Source: Pempheris klunzingeri (taxonomy: Eukaryota > Chordata > Actinopteri > Acropomatiformes > Pempheridae). From it: a stretch of 64,000 nt of DNA. The translations under genes were made by a program, and so were the position numbers. The DNA is taken from NCBI RefSeq assembly GCF_042242105.1, contig NC_092028.1:9905338-9969337 (forward strand), read 5' to 3'. Each line of letters starts with the position of its first letter. Position 1 is the first letter of the stretch. A model generated the notes under the pieces. That model was not told the DNA's origin. It saw only the letters and a list, made by a program, of their open reading frames with translations, and searched no databases. Positions 14,841-30,479 of the stretch are shown here, piece by piece.

Positions 14841-16183
14841 ATGGAGACCATGAAGAGTGCCAGGAAAAATGACACACAGGAGGTTGGCAGGTATGGCAGC
14901 TCACCTCACTGGTTGATGTTCTGAGTGATTTTGAAACACTTGACTCACACAGTACTGCATGTTTGGTTTGAAAGTTAATGTAAAAGTTCCCTCTGAGTAA
15001 TTGTGTCCTGCTTGTGTTGCCGTCAGTGATTTATCGGAGCAGATTAAAGCAGCCACTAAGGACAATCATGTCAGAGCTGAAAACACCGAGCTGATGCTGA
15101 GTTACCAGAAGGGACAGATCACCCAGCCACAGTACAAGGTAAAGTCTGCACACCAACTGCCTCCAATGTACACATTTAGGAGCAAAAAGAAAGAGACCAT
15201 CACACTTTCTGCTCTACATATTTAAAATGTGTTGAATAGTGGACATTTATCTTTGTGACTTTCAGGTCCTGCTGTGTTCCCTCTACGAGATCTACAAGGT
15301 GCTTGAAGAGGAGCTGGACAGAAATTCCTCCCACCCAGCCATTGCACCGATCTACTTCCCTCAGGAACTTGCCCGTCTGGAATCGCTCGAAAGAGATCTG
15401 GAGCATTTTTTGGGCTCAGACTGGAGGAAGAGGGTGATTGTTCCCGCAGCCACACACAGATACGAGCAGCGACTACGAGAGGTGAGCGGACAGGAAGATG
15501 TTTCGTTACAGTTCAGGATGGGCCTGCCGTGAAATAACAGCTGAAATATGTTCTTATGTTTCAGATCGGCAAAGAGAGGCCAGCACTGCTGGTTGCCCAT
15601 GCCTACACTCGTTACCTTGGTGATCTGTCTGGAGGTCAAGTGCTGGGGAAAATTACCCAGAAATCTCTGGGGCTGAGCAGCAAAGAGGGGCTTTCATTCT
15701 TCTCCTTCCCCAGCGTGACCAGCCCCAACCGCTTCAAGCAGCTGTACAGGAGCCGGATGAACAGCATCGAGCTGACAGAGGAGGAGAGGGCGGCGGTGCT
15801 GGGGGAGGCCGTCGCTGCATTTGAATTCAACATCCAGGTGAGGAAGCTTGCACATTTAATGCACATGTGGACAATGCTGTCAGTGACCAGTAATAGCACC
15901 AGGAATCACCAAAAAAAAAAAAATTAAAAAGTCACATTTTCACTGGTAAAAACAGGAAGTGAATCTGATGCAGCATAAGCATGTTACCAACGTACATTTA
16001 TGCCCTTTCCTCCAGGTTTTTGATGACTTGCAGAAAATGTTGTCTGTCACAACAGACACAGCGGACCAATCGGAGGGCGACGCAGTTCAAACTTCCATGT
16101 TCTTATCTTCACCCATCATGCAGTTCACCGTGGGACTGTGTGTCGCACTGACTACCATCGGAATGGGAATCTATGCCTTGTAG
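14841..16183 (+). CDS. hmox1: Heme oxygenase 1
   Basis: Five exons: 14841-14890, 15027-15138, 15266-15481, 15565-15837 and 16016-16183 (TAG). They encode 272 residues, the usual size of HMOX1. The enzyme cleaves haem to biliverdin, CO and Fe2+ with electrons from cytochrome P450 reductase at the ER surface. The proximal haem ligand lies in [14 protein letters not shown] (His31). The family signature [18 protein letters not shown] is intact in exon 4, including the distal-helix glycines. The C-terminus carries one hydrophobic tail anchor, with [20 protein letters not shown] as the last residues. The start chosen is the first ATG after the TATA box; a second in-frame ATG lies three codons on. 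It is the only plus-strand gene here, and mcm5 converges on its 3' end. The teleost paralogue is probably hmox1a, on the basis of its hmgxb4, tom1 and mcm5 neighbours. Confidence 0.98.
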
Positions 16184-16323
16184 GCTTTAAACCAGCATTT
16201 GTACTTGCACATACAGCACTTTAGTAATCGCTTAACGCAACACATCAAATCAAAACTGAAATTTGTCATCTGTTTTATCAAATCTAAGCTGGACGTGATT
16301 TCCTCAACATTTGTATGAACTTT

Positions 16324-16329
16324 ATTAAA
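16324..16329 (+). terminator. hmox1 polyadenylation signal
   Basis: ATTAAA lies 140 bp past the hmox1 stop in an AT-rich 3' UTR. It is the best plus-strand signal before the mcm5 3' UTR begins. Confidence 0.55.
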
Positions 16330-16422
16330 ACAATCCTAAACTGTAAAAACGGTCTCCACAACTCATCTTTACGTCCTGTGTTGAAATCGACTCACTTCAA
16401 GCCCCGAAACAACTTCAAATAC

Positions 16423-16428
16423 TTTAAT
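16423..16428 (-). terminator. mcm5 polyadenylation signal
   Basis: TTTAAT on the plus strand is ATTAAA on the gene strand, 285 bp past the mcm5 stop. The two converging 3' ends are therefore less than about 100 bp apart and may overlap. Confidence 0.5.
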
Positions 16429-16712
16429 TCTTTACACATTATGAAGACACTTGACATCTTTTCTTAAAGATTCATTATTTCTGTATACATTGTGATACAT
16501 GTACTCAGACAGTCGCTGCAGTGAATCCAGATCCAACTGAATCAAACCCAAGTTTGAAAGAAAAAAAAAAGTTTCCACTGTGACTGAGATCAGAAATCAG
16601 AATTCTAAGATGTCCAATTATGAATACAGACTAGCACACAGAGGCAGACCAAAACTATTTACATCAACAAATAACATGGATATGCATTATATGTATTAGA
16701 GCACAGTTTGCT

Positions 16713-21149
<4,437 letters not shown>

Positions 21150-21249
21150 ACTGAACCAGCTCGGTGGACAAAAACAACTGATACCGGGGACTAGTTAGTC
21201 TTGGTGAAAAGACAAACACGCTGGAGGTAAAGTGCCAGACACGAAGGGG

Positions 21250-21445
21250 CTCAGAGGATCTCTTTCGCGGCAAAAACTGAACTCCTTCCCGTCCGTTTCC
21301 CGCGAGTCGCTCCTCGGAACGCCCCTCTCCTCTCCTCTGATTGGCTGGACGTCTTTCCTGCCTGCTGCTATTGGTCAGAGGGTATGACGGGGGTGTGTTC
21401 TAAAATTAAAGGTGGGGTTTGTGAGCACCAATGGCGCGAAAAAGG
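21250..21445 (-). promoter_or_regulatory. mcm5 promoter with E2F-type and CCAAT sites
   Basis: Three E2F-like motifs lie upstream of the mcm5 ATG: TTTCGCGG (21263-21270), TTTCCCGC (21296-21303) and GGCGCGAAAA (21433-21442). Two inverted CCAAT boxes lie between them (ATTGG at 21340-21344 and 21370-21374). This is the classic arrangement of G1/S-induced replication genes. No TATA box is seen. Confidence 0.7.
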
Positions 21446-21449
21446 ACAA

Positions 21450-22062
21450 CAGCAGGAGGAGCAGCAGCACAAAGAAGCACTAAAGGGGACAGACAGTGAA
21501 GTCATACTCATGTAGGTCAGTGTTAGAATGAAATATATATCTTCTTATGTGAAATAACAGATGTGTGATCAGTGACACTATCATTTACTAAGCTTTCTGG
21601 TCAGATCAGCCTTAACTTTAACAAAGTAAACTGCATTCCCTACATACTCAGCTCTGAATAGTAACTTTAGTCTGAAATGTTTTTCCAAGAAAATTACATC
21701 TCCCCCTTCTTTTCCATTTAAAATCCAAAACCTATGACTATGAACTATTTCTAAGTTTAAATAATGGATGTTTCCTCCATTGCGCTAAGCTCCATTCTCG
21801 TTTTTGTGCACTGGAGGTTTCAGGTTTCCACATCAGTTTTATAATGGACCACAATTTACTTCCAAACTAGTTTTGCATTCACAATATTGTGCTCATAGAT
21901 ACACAAGATTTAATGGAGATTTAAAGTGAGCACAGAGACACTTTCCCCCCTCAGTAGATGAATGTTAGGAAACAAGCTTCTGGTGTCAGACTGCACAGTG
22001 AAACTCAACCAACCACATGAGGCAACAACAGGCAAAACACTTTTTTTGAATGGGGAAGGGCT
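21450..22062. other. Spacer upstream of mcm5
   Basis: AT-rich sequence without any exon-like open frame, tandem array or recognised repeat, up to the piggyBac-type MITE. Confidence 0.5.
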
Positions 22063-22649
22063 TTAACCCTTTCGTGCATGAATTATGATAACCTCAGTCA
22101 GGATTTTTGTGCTAAGTGTTTTTATTTATTCTTTGGCATGAAAAACAAGATTTGAACTTTTTTTTTTTTTCAACCCAAATTTTATAAAGATATTTTTACA
22201 TGTCCAGTAGTTGAAATATAGCTAGTGATGCATGATGTACAATTCAGTGGACATGTGATTACTCATAATTTCCTCCCAATATAAAATCAATACTTGGAAA
22301 ATGTAGCAATTGCACGACTCCTTAGATGTTACTTGATGTCCCCATATTTTTCTTACCTGCGAGGGTTTCTTTTTATAGAAGGTTTGAACAGAAAAAAATT
22401 TGCATCTTGGTGTTTCTGGCTGTCTGTCGACCATCTTGGTTTCGCTCTTTTTTTTTTTTTCCACTTGCAATGGCTTGGCACTAGGTAGCAGTGTATGAGT
22501 AGTAGTAGTATTATCTGTAGTAGTATTATTGTAGTAGCATCCACTGTAGTGACTGATGTGCAACTATGCCATCAAACCTCATGCATATACAAGAAAACAG
22601 CTTTTGAATAGCTGTACAATGTAGTGACCTCTATGCATGAAAAGGTTAA
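22063..22649. mobile_element. piggyBac-type MITE in a TTAA target
   Basis: The left end reads TTAA CCCTTTCGTGCATGA and the right end reads ATGCATGAAAAGG TTAA. Reverse complemented, the right end (CCTTTTCATGCAT) pairs with the left with two mismatches in 13 bp. TTAA at both borders is the target duplication specific to piggyBac elements. The 587-bp element has no transposase open frame. It contains GTAGTAGTA-type microsatellite sequence (about 22497-22543) and lies between mcm5 and gcat. Confidence 0.75.
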
Positions 22650-22902
22650 TATTTCACTTTTTTTATATCCAGATTTGGCAAATCTGAGGTTTAATTTCTT
22701 GAGGAAAATGGCAAAGCAGCTCCCCTCAGCTGAAGAATCCCGAGAGGTGGTTATATGACCAGTTTGCATTATTAAAGATCCACCTCACAATCATTACAGC
22801 CACGGCTGTTGCACAAATGAATGAGCCTCAATAAGCTCTCCCTCATTTAGAGTTTGAACCTTTGTTTAAAATACAAACACCTATACATGTTAGCAAAAGT
22901 GC

Positions 22903-22908
22903 TTTATT
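22903..22908 (-). terminator. gcat polyadenylation signal
   Basis: TTTATT on plus (AATAAA on the gene strand) lies 180 bp past the gcat stop, the first such signal. Confidence 0.6.
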
Positions 22909-23084
22909 CAGCCCGGCAAAAACAAAAATAACATTAACCTCCACTGACCTACAAATGTAACTAATATTTTCATCAACAGCACTCGTAGGTCTGGAGTAAA
23001 AGGCAGCATGATCTGCAAGAGCAAGCGCTTCAATGTTGTTCAGTAAATCAGACTGGATCGCTGAATCCTGCTTCTTTGTCCCAT

Positions 23085-26000
23085 TCAGGAGACGACTCCA
23101 TGCTTTCTGCCAGTCTGGATGAAAGCGTCGACGCAGTGGTCGATGTCTTCATCTGTGTGGGCGGCTGAAATCTGAACGCGGATTCTGGCTTTGCCCTTCG
23201 GTACGACTGGGTAGGAGAATCCAATCACGTACACTCCTGTGGAGGGACGAGATGAGTCAACAGAGCTTGGAACATGGTTCGTTCACCGTCATCATTTTAC
23301 CCCTCGGTACGGTATTACCTAGTGGATATCATATCTAGGGATAGTCTGGATTATTTGAGGCAGGGTTTTATGGTATTTATCCATAGATGGCTAAAATGAT
23401 TGCTTAGAATCTGTGCAGGGAATCGTGCCTCAGGCCACAATCTACAATCTACTGCAGGTAATACACTAACTATGCATAAGCACCTTATACAACCTCACTT
23501 TAAATAGTTCGAACTATCCCTTTAAAGTAAATACAAGCTGAATGAAAGAGCTTATAAAATGTGGGGTCACATTTTATAATACGTTTCTAACTGAGACCAG
23601 AGATGTTCTCGGCCCAGTCGATTTCACTGCCGCCTCACCTAGTTTCAGCATATCATCAGCAATCACAGAGGCCAGCCGTGCGTCGCCCAGCATCACGGGA
23701 CAGATCGGGTGAGCCGATCCGGCAATGGTGAAGCCGGCCTGCGTCATCTTGTTCCTGAACCTGAGTGGACAGTTAAAGTTAAAAAGTGACAGTTTTGACA
23801 CAGCTGAACAGGAACATCTTTTAGTATGGACTCAGCACAGCAGACAGTGCTTCATGACTGTGTTCAGGAATAATAATTCTGAGAATAATGATTTAGTATG
23901 TATGCTCCATTTAGGGTGCAGCTCACAGCTGCATAATGTGGCCTGCAGGCAGAATGTGGGTGTTAAGAGATCAGAAGGTTAAAAAACAAGATGGGAAACC
24001 CATATTCAGAACAAACACATGTTCCACTTGCGGTCGTAGCGTGATGTTAAAGATTGACGTGTCACTTCACTCACAAACAGTCTTTGGCGGAGAACAGCCA
24101 GCAGTTTGCAGAGTAACCAAAAGAAAAAAGTATCCCCCCCCCCTCACTGACAAGTGAGTTAACTTGACTCACCAGAAAACCACAAATACAGATAATCCCC
24201 CACCCCCCCACCCTAAGAACAACGTACCTCATGGTTTTGGCCGTCATGCTCTGTGCAATCTCATTGGAGGCGAGCAGCAGGTCCACAGCCCGGGTGGCGC
24301 AGCCCACCACGGGAGGGGGGAGGGAGTTGGAGAACAGGTACGGCCGCGAGCGCTGCCTCAGCAGGTCAATGAGAGGCTTAGGGCCAACTGTGTAGCCGCC
24401 TTAAAGAAAAGAAGAGGAAGAGGAAAGACCGATTAGCATGGAATAGTTGCATCTAGTGTGTTAGTACCATAATAGCACTTTGTTAAAGGAATAGTTCGGG
24501 ACGTTTTGGGAAATTTGCTGGCTTGTTTTCTTGCAGTTACATGACAAGGTCGATACTACTCTCGTGTCTGTGTACTCTACAAGGCTGCAGCTAGCATCCA
24601 GTTAGCTTAGCATTAAGACTGCAAACAGCCTGCCTGCCTGGCTCTGTGTGGCATCTTATGAGGGCTGTGTGCTAGACGGTTTCTTCCTGAAGTCCCTGTT
24701 GGTTGCCTGGCAACAAAGAAATAGTCTGGCACATATCTCCTGTCAAACCACAACTTGCATTTCTCAAAGTCGGGTGTCAGATGGAGACGTACCAGCGGCT
24801 CCTCCCAGGGCTTTCCCCAGAGTGGAGTTGACAATGTGAACTCTGTCCATCACTCCCAGGAGCTCGTCTGTTCCTCTGCAAACCACAAAGAGTAGAAAAG
24901 TTAGTTTACACCCGCATGATGATGGTACTAAGAGATCTCACTTTGGCTTTTTTTAAACTGTGAAGTTATCAATTTTACATGACGGGACAGACATCAGGCT
25001 GGGATTTTCATCTTCCTCTAATTGTATGACATAAATAAAACATCAAAAAAAAAAGTCAAAAGATAAAAACACAAAATACATCTTTTGTGTATTTTGGCTA
25101 CTTGGCATCTTACCCACCTGCCCCGGGACCCCAGGAAGCCGGTGGCGTGGCACTCGTCTATAAACACCATGGCTCCGTACTGTTCAGCCAGGTCACAGAT
25201 TCCTGGTAAAGGAGCCACGTCTCCATCCATGGAGAAAACCCCGTCTGTCACTATCAGGCGCATACGAGATGACTGAGGAGGGCAGAGCGGAGTCGTGGTG
25301 ATCAGTGGAGCGCACGGCGGTCCTTTCACAATCTAATCAATACTGTAACCCTTACCGGACCCCGTCACCTCGCTAATATCATTATCATGTCTTCAAGGTG
25401 CACGCACCGCATCAGTTTGCAGTGACTGATGAAGAATTAGGAAATAAGGATCAATAAGGATCAGCTTTGGTTGCTTCATATGACACTTAACAGGGGAGCT
25501 ATTTAAAAAAAAAAGAAGGGGTATTTCGCCTAAAATTACAAAATAAATCATATTTTCTCAGTCACTTGTGGTAAAATCTAGCCATTTATTTATTTGCCCT
25601 GGTTTTGAAAATGCAAGTGGCCAAATGCTAAGCCACGTCCCTTTTAGCTAGTAGCTAGTAGTGCATAACATGGCACATAATGCTGTTTACAATGACAACA
25701 GTGGCAGATTCACCACTGGAAATTCTTAGTGATTTTTGAAACAACAGGTCCTTGATATCAGAAAGAAACTGTCCCTGAATATTTGATTATCACTTTTAGA
25801 CAGGATGGAGAACGTGATTCATGTATCATATGTTAAGACGTTTTATCAGTAGATTAAATATTAATGAAATACACAGTATTAAAGTTTGTTTCCATTATTA
25901 AAAAGCTGCCCCTCTTTCTGTCTCCAGCACAGGGTCCACACACACCTGGGACTCTCTGAGCTTGTTCTCCAGATCGCTGAGGTCCATGTGTTTGTAGCGC

Positions 26001-27437
26001 AGCCTCTTTGCTCGACACAGACGGATCCCATCGATGATGGAGGCGTGGTTCAGCTCATCGGACAGCACTGCGTCATCTGGGCCCAACAGAACCTGGGAGA
26101 AGAGCGAGCTCAGGTGTGACTGATCATAACAGAGGAATCTTTTCTTGTCTTTGTTCTAGTGAATGTGTGGAAAGCAGGAACTTGGGGGCTACAATGAACA
26201 ACAGAACAAAACCCCCAAATACTTAATTTACAATGATACAAATAAGAGAAAGGAAGCAAATCTTCACATTATAAGGAGCTGGAACCAGATTGTTTGGCAT
26301 TTCTGCTTGATAACTAAATAAAACTTTTAAATTTTCAAAATAGTTAATAGCTAATCGATTCACAGACGAATAGTTTCAGCTCTACATGACCTCATACCTC
26401 AAACAGTCCAGCATTGGCATCAAAACAGCTGGCATACAGAATGCAGTCCTCCCTCTCGTGAAACTCTGCGAGCTTCTGCTCCAGATTTTTGTGCAGATCC
26501 TATAATAATGATATTAAGAATAATGAGATTAAGCTGTAACACAGTATGTTGTGATTCGTGTGTTAATGTGCCGGCTGAGTGCTGAATCAGCTGTCATACC
26601 TGTGTGCCACAGATGAATCTGACGGAGCTCAATCCAGCACCATATGACTTTAAAGCATCGATCCCTGCCTGCACCACTTCTGGATGGCTGGACAGTCCAA
26701 GGTAGTTGTTGGCACAGAAATTCAATATGCCTGAGAGAGAGTTTCAATGGAGAACAGGAAACCTTGAGTTAAAGTGACACAGATTCAAAGTAGTGAGACA
26801 ATAACCATCCAGAGCAAATGCTGATTGTATTTTTTGGCGTCAAAAACAAAACAATGAAGCCAGTGTGTCAGAACAAAGAGTGACAGAGAGAACAATGCGT
26901 TGGACCATGGGGTTCCCATCCAGTCACTGTCACACATGAGGGGTCACGGCCTAAAGTCAATGGGTGATCCATAAATGAGCATAGTCTTGGCAGAGGTTCA
27001 CACTGAAGTGCAAACACCGGCTGCAGCAAACAGACCTCAGATAAGCTGCATTAACGTCATTTGACTTTAGGTAAGTGTAGTTTGAGTCCAGATAACAGAG
27101 TGGCGGAGCTCCAACTGAAAAAACCCACTAGTGTACCCCGTGGTGCGTTTAAGGACATTTGGGTCTCATTGCTACTATTTATATCAACTGCCGTTACCGT
27201 AAAGTACAAGCACTCACCGCTCCGACTGCCGTCCACGTTGATCTGAGGACCCTGCTTGGACGTGATGATCCGCTCCGCTTTCCACGTCCCCGCGGCTCGG
27301 ATGCTGTCCAGCTCGCTCTCCAGCACCGCTCTGGCTTCGGCCACAGCGGCGTAACTGCGGCCCAGAGCCGAGGCCGAGGGCCGCAGAGCGGTCCGGACCG
27401 GGTTCACCAAACTCCGGGCGGCTTTTCCGAGAGACAT
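23085..27437 (-). CDS. gcat: 2-amino-3-ketobutyrate CoA ligase (glycine C-acetyltransferase), mitochondrial
   Basis: Nine exons: 27437-27218, 26730-26600, 26499-26398, 26092-25946, 25272-25118, 24875-24793, 24399-24228, 23760-23639 and 23236-23085 (TGA). They encode 427 residues (human 419). The PLP enzyme converts 2-amino-3-oxobutyrate plus CoA to glycine and acetyl-CoA, the second step of threonine breakdown in mitochondria. The N-terminus is Arg/Ser/Ala-rich and lacks acids, as in a transit peptide. Conserved blocks are [61 protein letters not shown], the PLP-lysine motif [10 protein letters not shown] (Lys about 273) and [13 protein letters not shown]-type sequence (here [13 protein letters not shown]). 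Exon 5 has two overlapping donors four bases apart; only the upstream one keeps frame. Confidence 0.98.
24483..24780 (+). repeat. Teleost GTTAGCTTAGCAT-type interspersed repeat, rearranged copy
   Basis: TTAAAGGAATAGTTCGGGAC, GGGAAATTTGCTGGCTTGTT, AGTTAGCTTAGCATTAAGAC and CCTGGCTCTGTGTGG occur in the order of a repeat very common in percomorph genomes. The right part (near 24700-24765) contains AAATAGTCTGGCACATA and AAACCACAACTTG, which I recall in the opposite orientation in that family. It lies in gcat intron 6 and is non-coding; its class is uncertain. Confidence 0.5.
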
Positions 27438-27538
27438 GATGGTGACGCGTGTGTTGTTGAGCGTGCAGGAAAGCGATACATGAAGTCCAACGAGGACTGG
27501 CTGCCTCACGTAACAACTGTAGGCGTATGTGTGGAGGA

Positions 27539-27584
27539 CCAATCAGAGAACAGAGCGCTTACCAGGTGGCTTGTTGTGTCCAAT
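27539..27584 (-). promoter_or_regulatory. Paired CCAAT boxes upstream of gcat
   Basis: CCAATCAG occurs at 27539-27546 and again at 27580-27587, about 100-150 bp upstream of the gcat ATG. NF-Y-type sites at this spacing are typical of TATA-less metabolic gene promoters. Confidence 0.5.
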
Positions 27585-27852
27585 CAGAATTCAGAGAGTA
27601 TTTACTCACTAGTTAAGCTCCGCTCTGGTGACAACGTGCTGCCAAGTCATACTGTTTACTGAAGTTTACTTTTCGTTTTTGATCAAAACGACTTAATCTC
27701 TTATTTATCTTTTTAAAAATGCTCATCTTCATTTATCCTTTACCCATTCTGCACTTGTACTTTTGGTACATTTTTATGCTAATACTGTTTATCCAAACAA
27801 TTTTGAATGCACGACCTTGACTTTTAACATTTCTGCATTATAGATTACTTAA

Positions 27853-28647
27853 TAGTGATGAGAATTTCGGCTCTTTTTAGAGAGCCGGCTCTTTTGGCTC
27901 CCAAGTGGCTCTTCAGATTTTTTTGTTGCTTCAATAAATTTATTAGCAAATTATGTGTAAAAAGAAATATTAATGTAAAAAAACACGTTATATGGAATAT
28001 TTATTGTTTATATTGTCTTATTAATTTGAAATTATTTAATTTTACTGGGGTCATAGAGCTCTGGGCTGCAGGTCTTGGTGGCTGTGGCGTTGTCCTGGAT
28101 GATACTGTAGACATTGTAGGAGCAGTAGACACACTGGCACCTTCATTAACAGCAGGTTCCCTTGCTTGACCTTTCTCCTCTAACTGAATTGATGGTGAAC
28201 AGTACGTCTGTGCAGGTTGTTTGTGGAGCCTGCCTGATATGAAATTTTAATTTTGCAAAGTCTGCACTCTGCTCTCCAACTATCAATTATATTAAAATGT
28301 GTCCAAATTTTACTACGTTTTCTGTCGCTCATGTTTCTCACCTGTCCTGCCTGCAGTCTGACTATGAAGCAGTGCTCTCTCGCTCTCTTGTCTCTCCCTC
28401 ACTCCAGTTCGTGTGCTCACTGTGCTGTGTGTCTGTAACCTCGCCCCTCCCCTCTCCTGCTCAGCCTGGACACACAGACACCACCGCACATCTTGACCAA
28501 TCACGTGCGGCTTTAACAGAAAAAAGACGAGAAGAACAAACACATCGGCTCCCGATCAGATCGGCTCACAATCAGGAGCCGGCTCCCATCGTTCACTTCA
28601 AAGAGCCGGCTCTAAGAACCGGATCGTTCGCGACCGACACATCACTA
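27853..28647. mobile_element. Internally deleted non-autonomous hAT element
   Basis: The element runs from TAGTGATGAGAATTTCGG to CGACCGACACATCACTA and is flanked by a perfect 8-bp target duplication TTACTTAA (27845-27852 and 28648-28655). It shares its left end, about 600 bp of right-hand sequence (including the 5' coding part of the transposase, inverted) and subterminal GAGCCGGCTC palindromes with the full element at 39282-41895. The middle (about 1.9 kb) is missing, with the junction near 28026-28048. It cannot encode transposase and presumably moved using enzyme supplied by a full-length copy. Confidence 0.9.
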
Positions 28648-28655
28648 TTACTTAA

Positions 28656-29338
28656 TGTTAGTGCACTACATGAGTATGTCTGCCATAACTGCCAAGCACA
28701 GACACACACAGCCATACACCCACATGCCCCCCACACATGCACACATTTGACAATCACAAAATTGTTAGACATGGAATTGTACCTGCACAAATGCATATTT
28801 TGATGTTATATTAGGCAATTCAAGTGTTTGTATTCCATCGTATTAATTAAAAGTAGGTATGTAGAAAACTTTACTGTAGGTATGTTGACTTTTTCAAAAT
28901 CTTTGTTATGGCAGTTAAGTCAAATCTGCACAGTGTTTGTGTGGGAGGTGTGGGAGGTGAATGGAAGTGAACCTGAGGGATTCTGTGGTTGCTATGCTTT
29001 GTCTCCAGGTGCATCATTTAAATCAGACCATCATTTAAAAACATTCAAACCCTCTAAGAAGAGGAAAAGATTTTCATTATTTCACTCCAAGATTTCTGAG
29101 ACTGACCAGAGAGACACAACAAACTTCAACCATTGAGAATGTGAGATTTAAACACTTTGAAAGTTTATGCTGTTTTCTATGTATTTAGACTTTCCGAAGA
29201 CTCAAACTTTACTGAAGCATCGCCAGTAAAGTTGCAGTACAGAGAATAAAGCTACTGTAGAGAAAATCCACACTAATTTACGTGTGGGGAAAAAGCTCCA
29301 TTTGAGGCAGACGCATGTGTGTTAGACACAACGCAGAG
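28656..29338. other. Spacer right of hAT derivative
   Basis: AT-rich unique-looking sequence. A short CA-rich patch with ACACACAGCC and ACCCACATGCC lies near 28700-28745. No exon-like frame was recognised. Confidence 0.45.
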
Positions 29339-29640
29339 GGTCATTAGTTGGGCAAGAGGTGGGGTACTCCCTGTACTGGTCGCTAGTCAGTCACAGGGCC
29401 AACACATAGAGACAGATAACCATTCACACCCACACTCACACCTACAGGCAATTTAGAGTCACCAATTAACCTGCATGTCTTTGGACTGTGGGAGGAAGCC
29501 GGAGTACCCGGAGAAAACCCACACAAGCATGAGGAGAACATGCAAAGACCACACAGAGAGAATGAATCAAAATGTAAAGTCACATCCCTACAGGACAATT
29601 TGCTGTGAGGCAACAGTGCTAACCACTGTGCTGCGCTACA
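29339..29640 (-). repeat. Abundant fish interspersed repeat (ACATGCAGGTTAATTGGTGA family)
   Basis: The stretch contains GCAATTTAGAGTCACCAATT, CTGCATGTCTTTGGACTGTG, GGAGGAAGCCGGAGTACCCG and GAGAACATGCAAA. These form a very widespread teleost repeat, read here in reverse. Its class is uncertain (probably a retrotransposon 3' region). No coding sequence remains. Confidence 0.7.
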
Positions 29641-29689
29641 CAGTGACATTGTGAATTAAAATGTCACCACAAGTTCAACTTTCTATCTT

Positions 29690-29872
29690 ATTTGTTTTTT
29701 ATTTATTTACTTTACCTTTTAATTTTCATTCATATTCTTTTGTGCTTCAGCTGTACTGCCTGTTGTCTTGTCTGCTGCTATAGTTTTTTGTCATTGTTGC
29801 ACTACCTGCTCTATGTGCCTTTTAATTGACCCATGGGGACAAATAAAGTTTTTTGAATTGAAACTGAATTGA
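29690..29872 (+). repeat. LINE 3'-tail fragment with GAATTGAA repeats
   Basis: It ends ACAAATAAAGTTTTTTGAAT followed by degenerate TGAATTGAA units. This is the typical 3' end of fish L2-like LINEs with a microsatellite tail. It is truncated to under 200 bp and non-coding. Confidence 0.55.
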
Positions 29873-30479
29873 ACTGTAAAGCATTTAAACTCAGTGTATA
29901 ATTAAATGTGACTTTACATTGTGATTAATTATTTGGCAGACATTAATGGTCATTGTTGGCATGTTATATTATTTTGATGAGCCTTGCATTATTATTTTGG
30001 ACACTGGGTGGCGATCATTAGATCTACGGGGTTGTATATGTAAGGGACAGGGTGACAGGAAGGAAGGGGTGCAGGTAGAGGAAAAGCACACAGTTCTCAC
30101 CAGACTGATGTGCCCTGGGCCTCTAGCAGGCTAAATTGTGGGAGAAATTTTGGGGAACAGCAGAAGTGAATGGGCTGAAGACTTTAATTAGTTCAATGGT
30201 GTGTTTACATGTTGTTTATATGTCCAAGAATGGAGTTGCTTCCATCTAGTGTCACATTGCATTGCAGACCAAGACAACCAAACAGATTTTACCCACCAGC
30301 CCTGGCCAAAGTGTCTGTAGTAAGTGGGTGACATGTTCAGGACCAAATCTAATTAAAGGGCCCTTGCACCTTTGTACATGTCGGGGTGTGCGGTGGCTTC
30401 GTCCTGTTGCCGGACACCGACCCTTCCATTTAGCTCAGAATTTTCATGTATTTCGGACAGTGCATCAAGGAGTTACACG

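Noticed and set aside
27159-27662. Long plus-strand open frame across the gcat first exon and promoter
   Set aside because: It covers the antisense of a GC-rich exon that has clear GCAT homology and transit-peptide composition.
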